64,000 nucleotides of DNA, from NCBI GenBank assembly GCA_002344965.1, contig DDUU01000021.1, positions 19,061 through 83,060 of the forward strand, in the 5' to 3' direction. Below are positions 1 through 7,975 of this stretch, in pieces (the stretch's first letter is position 1; each line of letters starts with the position of its first letter). This stretch comes from Candidatus Tepidiaquacellales bacterium UBA2330. Lineage in GTDB: Bacteria > Bacteroidota > Ignavibacteria > Tepidaquicellales > Tepidaquicellaceae. Both the position numbers and the translations under genes were made by a program. Below the pieces are notes generated by a model. The model did no database searches, was not told the origin of the DNA, and worked only from the letters and a program-made list of their open reading frames with translations.

Positions 1-18
1 TGTATGTTTCCTATGTTT

Positions 19-925
19 CCATAGAGTCTCCCGCATGAAATGAATCTCTGGATTTATGTGAATGTTGTGCGGTGACTGTCGTGTCCATTGAGTCTCCCGC
101 ATGAAATGAATCTCTGGATTTATGTGAATCCTGCGCGGGGACTCAATGGAAAATTGTATATGCGCTGAGTCCCCGCGAAAATTCACCGTGTAATTATTCG
201 CTGTCAGTGCGGGTGACTCAGCGCAAACAACGTGTAAACGTTTTACGTCGTGTCCATTGAGTCTCCCGCATGAAATGAATCTCTGGATTTATGTGAATCT
301 TGTGCGGGGACTGTTGTGTCCATTGAGTCTCCCGCATGAAATGAATCTCTGGATTTATGTGAATCTTGTGCGGGGACTCAATGGAATTGCATGTATACGC
401 GCTGATTCCCCGCGAATATTCACAGTGCAATTATTCACTGTCAGTGCGGGTGACTCAGCACGAACAACGTGTAAACGTTTTACGTCGTGTCCATTGAGTC
501 TCCCGTATGAAATGAATCTCTGGATTTATGTAAATCCTGCGCGGGGACTGTTGTATCCATTGAGTCTCCCGCATGAAATGAATCTTTGGATTTATGTGAA
601 TATTGTGCGGGGACTCAATGGAGAATTGTAAACGCGCTGAGTCCCCGCGAAAATTTACCGTGATTTTATTCAATGTCAGTGCGGGTGACTCAGCGCAAAC
701 AACGTGTAAACGTTTTACGTCGTGTCCATTGAGTCTCCCGCATGAAATGAATCTCAGGATTTATGTATATCTTGTGCGGGGACTCAATGGAAAATTGTAT
801 ATCGCTGAGTCCCCGCGAATATTCACAGTGCAATTATTCAATGTCAGCGCGGGTGACTCAGCGCGAACAACAGTGAATCTTGCGCGGGGACTCAATGGAA
901 TTGCATGTACATGCGCTGAGTCCAC
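19..925 (+). repeat. Array 1 of nested palindromic repeats (A and B units)
   Basis: Two kinds of imperfect palindrome alternate. Unit A opens with CCATTGAGTCTCCCGC, has a conserved core of about 32 bases, and closes with GCGGGGACTCAATGG. Unit B opens with CGCTGAGTCCCCGCG, has a core of about 30 bases, and closes with GCGGGTGACTCAGC. Both share the plan GAGTC-cccgc-core-gcggg-GACTC. About seven A left arms and five B left arms are visible, the last A and B being partial. All are in the same orientation as array 2 (3705-5127), beyond katG. Some A units abut and then lose the outer right arm, ending in GGACTGTTGTGT. The array may extend beyond the left edge of the window. Function is unknown; the arrangement could act as DNA (recombination, protein binding) or as RNA hairpins. 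Confidence 0.9.
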
Positions 926-940
926 TAATTGTAAAATAAA

Positions 941-972
941 TGGGTTAACATTCTGTTTAGCATGTTAACCCA
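941..972 (-). terminator. Rho-independent terminator of the perR-katG operon
   Basis: An 11-bp perfect inverted repeat (TGGGTTAACAT and ATGTTAACCCA, 10-base loop) lies about 30 bases beyond the katG stop. Read on the minus strand it is followed by a T-rich stretch (TTTATTTTA). It separates the operon from repeat array 1. Confidence 0.7.
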
Positions 973-1004
973 ATATCATAAAACCGCTGCCTGAAGCCGG
1001 GTTT

Positions 1005-3176
1005 CTATTTCAAATCAAATCGGTCAGCATTCATAACCTTTGTCCACGCATTTATAAAGTCCTGAACAAATTTTTCCTTGTTGTCGTCCTGAGCATAAAA
1101 CTCGGAATAAGCACGTAAAATAGAATTTGACCCAAAAATCAAGTCCACCCTGGAGGCAGTCCACTTTGTTTCGCCGTTTTTTCTGTCAACAATGTAATAG
1201 AGATTTTCTTCAACGGGCTGCCATTTGTAATTCATGTCAGTGAGATTCACAAAGAAGTCATTCGTAAGTAATCCAACTTTATCAGTAAATACACCGTGTT
1301 TTGATCCGTTATAATTAGCGCCTAATACACGCATACCACCTGTCAGTACTGTCATTTCAGGCGCTGTTAATCCCATTAACTGCGTTCTGTCAATCAATAA
1401 TTCCTCGGCTTTAACTGAATAATTCTTCTTTAACCAATTGCGATATCCATCATAAATTGGCTCAAGATACCGGAAAGATTCTATATCGGTCATTTCCTGC
1501 GTGGCATCTCCCCTGCCGGATGCAAAAGGAACTTTAACTTTATAACCGGCATCATTAGCTGCTTTTTCAACTGCAGCAGTTCCGCCTAAAACAATCAGGT
1601 CAGCAATACTTACTTTTTTCTTAAGCGATGACTGAATTTCTTCAAGTTTCTTTAAAGCTTTTTTGAGTTTTTCAGGCTCATTCCCTTCCCAGTTAATTTG
1701 CGGCTCTAATCTAATTCTTGCTCCGTTGGCTCCGCCTCTGTAATCCGAGCAGCGGAAAGTACGCGCACTGTCCCATGCTGTAGTGATGAGTTCAGCTGAA
1801 GTTAAACCGCTATTGAGTAATTTACCTTTCAGGTCTTCAATTTCTGTCTCAGAAAGTGTATAATCAACTGAGGGAATTGGGTCCTGCCAGATTAAATCTT
1901 CCTTTGGAACATCTGCACCCCAATAACGAGTTTTTGGACCTAAATCTCGATGGGTTAATTTAAACCACGCTCTGGCAAATGTTTCTTCAAAGTATTCCGG
2001 GTCTTTATAAAATCTTTCAGAAATTTTTCTGTATTCAGGATCCATTTTCATGGCCATGTCTGCATCGGTCATAATTGGATTTCTGCGAACTCCTTTAATG
2101 TGCGCATCAAAGGGTTTGTCTTCTTCTTTACAGTTAACCGGTTCCCATTGCCATGCACCTGCAGGGCTTTTCTTCGATTCCCATTCATAATTCAGAAGCA
2201 GATGAAAATATATATGATTCCATTTGTCAGGAGTAGTAGTCCATGCGCCTTCAAGTCCGCTTGTAAGGGTATCTTCAGCATTTCCTTTTCCGCCCGTGTT
2301 CATCCAGCCAAAACCCTGTTCGTAAATTTCTCCGCCTTCGGGATTAGCTCCTAACTTTGACGGATCTCCATTACCGTGCGCTTTGCCAACGGTGTGACCT
2401 CCAGCAGTTAAGGCAACCGTTTCTTCATCATTCATCGCCATTCGCAGAAAGGTAGTGCGAACATCCTGTGCTGTCCGCAATGGGTCGGGATTACCATCCA
2501 CGCCTTCGGGATTTACATATATCAGACCCATTTGTACTGCAGCTAACGGATTTTCCAATGAATTCCTGTTACTGCTGTCTGTATATCTGGATTTACCCAG
2601 CCATTCTTTTTCTGAACCCCAGTTAATGTCTGTTTCGGGATGCCAAATATCTTCACGTCCGCCCGCAAAGCCGAATGTTTTAAAGCCCATGGATTCATAC
2701 GCCATGTTTCCTGCAAGAACATACAAATCAGCCCATGAAATTTTGTTTCCGTATTTCTTTTTTATAGGCCAGAGCAATCTTCGGGCTTTGTCTAAGTTGG
2801 CGTTGTCGGGCCAACTGCTTAACGGAGCAAAGCGTTGATTACCGGTATTTGCACCTCCGCGGCCATCAGTAACTCTATAAGTTCCTGCCGCATGCCATGC
2901 CATACGTATCATCAATCCGCCATAATGTCCCCAATCAGCAGGCCACCAGTCCTGACTTTCAGTCATCAGTTTTTTCAAATCTGTTTTTAAAGCATCAAGA
3001 TCAAGTTTTTTAAACTCTTCTTTATAATTGAAATTTACATCAGTCGGTTTTGTTTTAATGTCGTGCTGATGCAAAATGTCAAGATTTAGCGCATTCGGCC
3101 ACCAATTCATTACAGAGTTGTGTGTTTCTGTGTTTGCCCCAAGATGAAACGGGCATTTTCCGTTTGTTGTATCCAT
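1005..3176 (-). CDS. katG: Catalase-peroxidase KatG
   Basis: Bifunctional haem catalase-peroxidase that removes hydrogen peroxide; 723 residues, the usual length of the two-domain family. The N-terminal catalytic half has the distal Arg91, Trp94 and His95 (RMAWH). The Tyr of the LIYVNPEG motif and the Met of RMAMND are present, so the Met-Tyr-Trp adduct needed for catalase activity can form. The proximal haem-ligand His is in TAGGHTVGKAHG. The C-terminal half is the usual degenerate, non-haem peroxidase copy. No signal peptide is seen, so it should be cytoplasmic. It starts 11 bases after the stop of the Fur-family gene and is almost certainly co-transcribed with it, which suggests control by peroxide through that regulator. 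Confidence 0.97.
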   Translation of the reverse strand: MDTTNGKCPFHLGANTETHNSVMNWWPNALNLDILHQHDIKTKPTDVNFNYKEEFKKLDLDALKTDLKKLMTESQDWWPADWGHYGGLMIRMAWHAAGTYRVTDGRGGANTGNQRFAPLSSWPDNANLDKARRLLWPIKKKYGNKISWADLYVLAGNMAYESMGFKTFGFAGGREDIWHPETDINWGSEKEWLGKSRYTDSSNRNSLENPLAAVQMGLIYVNPEGVDGNPDPLRTAQDVRTTFLRMAMNDEETVALTAGGHTVGKAHGNGDPSKLGANPEGGEIYEQGFGWMNTGGKGNAEDTLTSGLEGAWTTTPDKWNHIYFHLLLNYEWESKKSPAGAWQWEPVNCKEEDKPFDAHIKGVRRNPIMTDADMAMKMDPEYRKISERFYKDPEYFEETFARAWFKLTHRDLGPKTRYWGADVPKEDLIWQDPIPSVDYTLSETEIEDLKGKLLNSGLTSAELITTAWDSARTFRCSDYRGGANGARIRLEPQINWEGNEPEKLKKALKKLEEIQSSLKKKVSIADLIVLGGTAAVEKAANDAGYKVKVPFASGRGDATQEMTDIESFRYLEPIYDGYRNWLKKNYSVKAEELLIDRTQLMGLTAPEMTVLTGGMRVLGANYNGSKHGVFTDKVGLLTNDFFVNLTDMNYKWQPVEENLYYIVDRKNGETKWTASRVDLIFGSNSILRAYSEFYAQDDNKEKFVQDFINAWTKVMNADRFDLK

Positions 3177-3187
3177 GTAGTTTATAT

Positions 3188-3613
3188 TTAATTATTTTTA
3201 AATTCTCCTGTTATTTGCAGTGAGATGTCTTTTACCTTAAATCCTTTGATTTTTTTCTTCGAGAAATAATCAGCAATAATTTTATCAAGTTCAGGGTCAT
3301 CAAAATCCTCAATTTTATCTGTATCAGAACAATATAAATGATGGTGCTTATGTATCATAGCGTCATATCGCATCACATCTTTTTCATTTTTTACTTTTTT
3401 CAGTAACCGGTTTTCGACCAGCGAGTCGAGGATTTTGTATACTGTCCCGACAGAAATGCTGGGATGGTTTTTTTTTATAGAGTCAATGATATTTTCGGCT
3501 GTCGGATGGTTTTTCAGATTTACCACCGCCTCATAAATGGCAATCCGCTGAGGTGTTACTTTTAAACCTTTTTGTTTAAGTTGTTCCCGGAAATATTCAG
3601 TTGACATTGTCAT
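3188..3613 (-). CDS. Fur/PerR-family transcriptional regulator
   Basis: A 141-residue Fur-superfamily repressor with an N-terminal winged helix (VTPQRIAIYEAV, then SVGTVYKILDSL) and a C-terminal metal-binding dimer domain (HKHHHLYC). Location upstream of katG in the same operon, and retention of the His and Asp ligands around residues 36-105, favour a PerR-type peroxide sensor over an iron Fur. There is only one cysteine (LYCSDTD), so both CxxC pairs of the structural zinc site in classical PerR are missing. The start could be the first Met or the Met two codons later (MST...). Operator-like repeats begin only three bases upstream of the first ATG, so autoregulation is likely. Confidence 0.9.
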   Translation of the reverse strand: MTMSTEYFREQLKQKGLKVTPQRIAIYEAVVNLKNHPTAENIIDSIKKNHPSISVGTVYKILDSLVENRLLKKVKNEKDVMRYDAMIHKHHHLYCSDTDKIEDFDDPELDKIIADYFSKKKIKGFKVKDISLQITGEFKNN

Positions 3614-3615
3614 GA

Positions 3616-3666
3616 ACAGATAATTATTCTGTAGAGATAATAATTCTCTTTTAGAAATAATTCAAT
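3616..3666 (-). promoter_or_regulatory. Tandem 17-bp Fur/PerR-like operators
   Basis: Two directly abutting 17-mers, 3616-3632 (ACAGATAATTATTCTGT) and 3633-3649 (AGAGATAATAATTCTCT), differ at only three positions. Each has inverted 5-base ends around an AT-rich centre. A weaker third copy (core AAATAATTC) follows at 3650-3666. The position just upstream of the Fur-family start and the A/T-rich dyad form fit a Fur/PerR box, but no binding is proven. Confidence 0.55.
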
Positions 3667-3704
3667 TTAAAAAAAATTACATGGGTAAGGTTTCCATATA
3701 AATC

Positions 3705-5127
3705 TGTTGCAGGGACTGTTGTGTCCATTGAGTCTCCCGCATGAAATGAATCTCAGGATTTATGTGAATCTTGTGCGGGGACTGTTGTGTCCATTGAGTC
3801 TCCCGCATGAATTGAATCTCAGGTTTTATGTAAATCCTGTGCGGGGACTCAATGGGAAATTGTATATACGCTGAGTCCCCGCGAAAATTTACCGTGAATT
3901 TATTCGCTTACAGTGCGGGTGACTCAGCACGAACAACAGTAAATCCTGTGCGGGGACTGTTGTGTCCATTGAGTCTCCCGCATGAATTGAATCTCAGGAT
4001 TTATGTATATCTTGTGCGGGGACTCAATGGGAAATTGTATATCGCTGAGTCCCCGCGAATATTTACCGTGATTTTATTCGCTTACAGTGCGGGTGACTCA
4101 GCACGAACAACGGTAAATCCTGTGCGGGGACTGTTGTGTCCATTGAGTCTCCCGCATGAAATGAATCTCTGGATTTATGTGAATCTTGCGCGGGGACTCA
4201 ATGGAAAATTGTATATCGCTGAGTCCCCGCGAAAATTTACTGTGATTTTATTCAATGTCAGTGCGGGTGACTCAGCTCAAACAACAGTAAATACTGCACG
4301 GGGACACAATGGGAAATTTTATATGCGCTGAGTCCCCGCGAAAATTTACCGCAAATTTATTCGCTTACAGTGCGGGTGACTCAGCACGAACAACAGTAAA
4401 TCCTGCGCGGGGACTGTTGTGTCCATTGAGTCTCCCGCATGAATTGAATCTCAGGTTTTATGTAAATCCTGTGCGGGGACTCAATGGGAAATTGTATATG
4501 CGGGTACATACGCTGAGTCCCCGCGAAAATTTACTGTGATTTTATTCAATGTCAGTGCGGGTGACTCAGCTCAAACAACAGTAAATACTGCGCGGGGACT
4601 GTTGTGTCCATTGAGTCTCCCGCTTGAATTGAATCTCAGGTTTTATGTAAATCCTGTGCGGGGACTCAATGGGAAATTGTATATGCGGGTACATACGCTG
4701 AGTCCCCGCGAAAATTTACCGTGAATTTATTCGCTTACAGTGCGGGTGACTCAGCTCGAACAACAGTAAATCCTGTGCGGGGACTGTTGTGTCCATTGAG
4801 TCTCCCGCATGAATTGAATCTCAGGATTTATGTAAATCCTGTGCGGGGACTCAATGGGAAATTGTATATGCGCTGAGTCCCCGCGAAAATTTACCGTGAA
4901 TTTATTCGCTTACAGTGCGGGTGACTCAGCACGAACAACGGGTATATGCGCTGAGTCCCCGCGAAAATTTACCGTGATTTTATTCAATGTCAGTGCGGGT
5001 GACTCAGCGCGAACAACGGGTACATACGCTTGTGTCCATTGAGTCTCCCGCTTGAATTGAATCTCAGGATTTATTTAAATCCTGTGCGGGGACTCAATGG
5101 GAAATTGTATATGCGCTGAGTCCCCGC
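3705..5127 (+). repeat. Array 2 of nested palindromic repeats
   Basis: Same A and B palindromes as array 1, in the same orientation, with about eight A left arms and nine B left arms. The order is mostly A - short AT spacer - B - spacer with GAACAACAGTAAATCCT - a lone A right arm - next A. This gives a higher-order period near 175-184 bp (A left arms near 3787, 3963, 4138, then 4427, 4607, 4791). Two A core variants (ATGAAATGAATCTCTGG and ATGAATTGAATCTCAGG) and several B core variants (TTCGCTTACA, TTCAATGTCA) are interspersed, as expected from shuffling or unequal recombination. The last unit is cut off at GAATATTCC. No convincing gene lies inside. Confidence 0.9.
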
Positions 5128-5180
5128 GAATATTCCAACGGAGCGGGAAGTTCAAAGGGACTGAAAAATAATCTCACTTT

Positions 5181-5196
5181 TTATAATACATTATAA
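5181..5196. promoter_or_regulatory. Perfect 7-2-7 palindrome upstream of the transaldolase
   Basis: TTATAAT-AC-ATTATAA is a perfect inverted repeat about 110 bases before the transaldolase start, in the only unique sequence between repeat array 2 and that gene. It resembles the PerR box form (TTATAAT-n-ATTATAA) with one extra centre base, and also contains TATAAT. In such AT-rich DNA it may be chance or simply a promoter element. Confidence 0.35.
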
Positions 5197-5303
5197 TAAC
5201 TATTTTATTGCACTTAACATACGTTTCATAAAGTAAACCTGTAAGAATATTAACAGAAAAATATTTGTCCGATTAAAACAATTTATCCATATAATAAAAA
5301 AGT

Positions 5304-5954
5304 ATGAAAATATTTATTGACACGGCAAATCTCGACGAGATCCGCGAAGCAGCCGCTATGGGAATTCTCGACGGAGTTACTACAAATCCGTCTCTGGTTT
5401 CAAAGGAAGGTCATAAAGATTTCAGATCGATGCTCGAAAAGATCTGTGCAATGGTGGACGGCGATATCAGTGCTGAAGTAGTTTCGACTAAATGCGAAGA
5501 CATCCTGAAGGAAGGTAGAGAGCTTGCGAAAATTCATAAGAACATTGTCGTAAAAGTGCCTTTGATCAAAGAAGGTCTGAAAGCCGTAAAGGTTTTCAGC
5601 GAAGAAAATATCAGAACCAACGTAACCCTCTGTTTCTCGGCGTCTCAGGCGGTGCTCGCCGCTAAAGCCGGAGCTTATATTATCAGCCCGTTCGTCGGAA
5701 GACTGGATGACATTTCTCAAAACGGAATGGAACTGATCGGACAGATAGTTCAGATATACGGAAATTATAATTACCGCACTCAGGTTCTCGTTGCGTCTGT
5801 CAGACATCCGATACATTTTGTAGAAAGCTGTCTGCTCGGAGCTGAAATAGCAACGATGCCTTTTAAAGTAATAGAGCAGCTTGCAAAGCATCCGCTGACA
5901 GATATCGGTCTTGAAAAATTTCTGAGCGACTGGGATAAGCTTCAGAAGAATTAA
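5304..5954 (+). CDS. tal: Small-type transaldolase / fructose-6-phosphate aldolase family protein
   Basis: A 216-residue class I aldolase of the TalC/Fsa subfamily, a single TIM barrel. MKIFIDTANLDEI and DGVTTNPSL are the family N-terminus. The Schiff-base lysine is Lys84 (NIVVKVPLI), and ISPFVGRLDD is the phosphate-binding segment. It probably transfers dihydroxyacetone units in the non-oxidative pentose phosphate pathway. Sequence alone does not separate transaldolase from fructose-6-phosphate aldolase activity, though most homologues of this length in such bacteria act as transaldolase. It is the first gene of a plus-strand run with gcvT 22 bases downstream. Confidence 0.93.
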   Translation: MKIFIDTANLDEIREAAAMGILDGVTTNPSLVSKEGHKDFRSMLEKICAMVDGDISAEVVSTKCEDILKEGRELAKIHKNIVVKVPLIKEGLKAVKVFSEENIRTNVTLCFSASQAVLAAKAGAYIISPFVGRLDDISQNGMELIGQIVQIYGNYNYRTQVLVASVRHPIHFVESCLLGAEIATMPFKVIEQLAKHPLTDIGLEKFLSDWDKLQKN

Positions 5955-5976
5955 GAAAAATTTTAAAAAACATTAC

Positions 5977-7056
5977 TTGAAGAAAACAGCTTTTTACAAT
6001 ATTCACAAAAGTCTCGGAGGTAAGTTAGTTGAGTTTGCGGGATTTGAAATGCCTGTTCAGTATGAAGGCATTATCGCCGAACATAAAGCAGTCCGCGAAT
6101 CGGCGGGAATTTTTGACGTGTCTCATATGGGTGAAGTCGAAGTGAGAGGAAAAGACGCGTTTGATTTTGTGCAGAGGATCACGACCAATGATGTTTCGAA
6201 ACTTGAGAAAGGCGATGTGCAATATTCGGCAATGTGTCTGAAAGACGGCGGGATAGTCGATGATTTGCTGGTTTATAATTTCGGCGGACATTATATGCTT
6301 GTGATAAACGCCTCGAATATTGATAAGGATATAAAATGGATGGAAGAAAATCTTTCAGGCGATGTAACTTTAAAAAACATTTCCGATGAAACTTCTCTGC
6401 TCGCTGTTCAGGGAAAAAACTCTATAAACATACTTCAAAAGCTGACAGACATTGATCTTTCCCAAATGGAATACTATAAATTCGCCGAAGGCAAAATAGC
6501 CGGTCAGGACGCAGTGATCTCACACACAGGTTATACAGGAGAGAAAATTTGTTTTGAAATATATTCATCATCAGACGTTGAAAAATCTGAAGCTCTCTGG
6601 AATGCAATTATGGAAGCTGGAAAGGAATACAATTTAAAACCTGCGGGACTCGGAGCGAGAGATACTCTCAGACTTGAATATGCTTTCAGACTTTACGGCA
6701 ATGATATGGATGAATCGAACAATACAATTGAAGCCGGACTCGGATGGATCACTAAAACAGACAAAGGTGATTTCAACGGAAAGGAAGCGATATTAAAAGC
6801 TAAAGAAAATCCCGAAAGGAAATTAGTGGGATTCGTAGTGGAAGACAGAATGCCGGCGAGACACGGACAGGAAGTTTTTTCCGGAGATGAAAAGATCGGA
6901 ATAGTAACAAGCGGCAGTCTTTCTCCTATGCTTAATAAAAATATCGGCATGGCTTACATTAAAAAAGGATTTAACAAAACCGGAACTCCGGTGGAAATTT
7001 CAGTAAGAGATAAAAGAATCAAAGCAACCATTACCAAGACACCGTTCTTACAGTGA
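5977..7056 (+). CDS. gcvT: Aminomethyltransferase (glycine cleavage T protein)
   Basis: T protein of the glycine cleavage system. It takes the aminomethyl group from the lipoyl H protein, releases ammonia and forms methylene-tetrahydrofolate. The 359 residues match the normal family length. GGKLVEFAGFEMPVQY at the N-terminus, SHMGEVEVRG, and GLGARDTLRLEYAFRLYG in the folate-binding part are characteristic. The start is TTG at 5977, because the conserved N-terminus begins there and no ATG is suitably placed. The other glycine cleavage genes are not in the window, so the enzyme is encoded apart from its partners. Confidence 0.95.
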   Translation: MKKTAFYNIHKSLGGKLVEFAGFEMPVQYEGIIAEHKAVRESAGIFDVSHMGEVEVRGKDAFDFVQRITTNDVSKLEKGDVQYSAMCLKDGGIVDDLLVYNFGGHYMLVINASNIDKDIKWMEENLSGDVTLKNISDETSLLAVQGKNSINILQKLTDIDLSQMEYYKFAEGKIAGQDAVISHTGYTGEKICFEIYSSSDVEKSEALWNAIMEAGKEYNLKPAGLGARDTLRLEYAFRLYGNDMDESNNTIEAGLGWITKTDKGDFNGKEAILKAKENPERKLVGFVVEDRMPARHGQEVFSGDEKIGIVTSGSLSPMLNKNIGMAYIKKGFNKTGTPVEISVRDKRIKATITKTPFLQ

Positions 7057-7117
7057 AAATGTTTAGACCGGATAAAATTAATTAAAGAGCACACAGAAAG
7101 GGTTACATAACAGTAAA

Positions 7118-7942
7118 ATGAAAAGTATAAATATTCTATTAACGCAGTCGTTCATACAGGATGATCTCATTCTGAAAGACAAGAACGTTATAATATTAGA
7201 CGTGCTGCGCGCAACCACTACAATGACCATAGCGCTTGCAAACGGAGCAAAGGAAATAGTCCCGACAGAAAGCATTGCAACGGCAGTGCGGGTTGCAAAA
7301 GGTTCTAAGAATTCAATGCTGTGCGGAGAGAGAAACGGAAAAGTCGTGGACGGATTTAAGCTGGGAAATTCACCGGCGGAATATACTCCTGAAGTAATAA
7401 AGGATCACTCTCTGATTTTCAGTACGACAAACGGAACGCTTGCCATCATCAAGTCAAAGTTTGCTAAGAACTGCGTGCTTGCGAGTTTTCTTAATATATC
7501 CGCAGTAGTGGATTATGTTAATTCGATAGACGAGGATTTTACAATAATATGCGCAGGCAAGCTGAATGAGTTTTGTCTTGAAGACGCAGTGTGCGCGGGA
7601 ATGTTACTCAGCAAACTCAGCGAAGGTAGGAATCTGGAAATGAAGGATTCTGAGATCGCAGCGTTAAACTTGTGCAATGATCTTGCAATGCTGCTCAATG
7701 TACCTTCCGAAGAAAAGATTCTGAGAATGTTTAATATGTCAGAGCACGGAAAGTATCTTACTTCTATAGGATTCGGAACTGATCTGGAAATTGCAGCTAA
7801 AATAGATTCATATCCTTTTATTCCGTTATTCAGAAACGGTGTGGTAAAGTTCAAAGAAATGTTTGAAGGCGAAAACACCCAGAAGTCAAAAATGAAACGC
7901 GTTAACATAGGTCCGAAGAAAGAGGAAGTAAAAGAAAAATAG
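7118..7942 (+). CDS. comB: 2-phosphosulfolactate phosphatase family protein (ComB-like)
   Basis: A 274-residue member of the ComB family, Mg-dependent acid phosphatases that convert 2-phosphosulfolactate to sulfolactate in coenzyme M synthesis in archaea. Family features are VIILDVLRATTTMTIALANGA near the start, CGERNGKVVDGFKLGNSP in the middle, and FSTTNGT. In bacteria that make no coenzyme M the substrate is uncertain; sulfolactate or sulfonolipid-related metabolism is possible but not shown here. It sits between gcvT and ftsK on the same strand with short gaps. The C-terminal 25 residues are lysine-rich and look disordered. Confidence 0.88.
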   Translation: MKSINILLTQSFIQDDLILKDKNVIILDVLRATTTMTIALANGAKEIVPTESIATAVRVAKGSKNSMLCGERNGKVVDGFKLGNSPAEYTPEVIKDHSLIFSTTNGTLAIIKSKFAKNCVLASFLNISAVVDYVNSIDEDFTIICAGKLNEFCLEDAVCAGMLLSKLSEGRNLEMKDSEIAALNLCNDLAMLLNVPSEEKILRMFNMSEHGKYLTSIGFGTDLEIAAKIDSYPFIPLFRNGVVKFKEMFEGENTQKSKMKRVNIGPKKEEVKEK

Positions 7943-7975
7943 GCGAGTAAAAATTTTCTAATTTAATTTTTAGAA

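Noticed and set aside
257..968. Two overlapping plus-strand open frames of about 120 codons inside repeat array 1
   Set aside because: They consist only of translated A and B palindromes, with open frames on the opposite strand too and no start context; treated as repeat DNA.
3852..4539. 159- and 76-codon open frames in repeat array 2
   Set aside because: Same reason; frames change between units because the period is not a multiple of three.
3705..5127. CRISPR array
   Set aside because: Units are long palindromes with conserved cores and no unique spacers of uniform length; no cas genes nearby.
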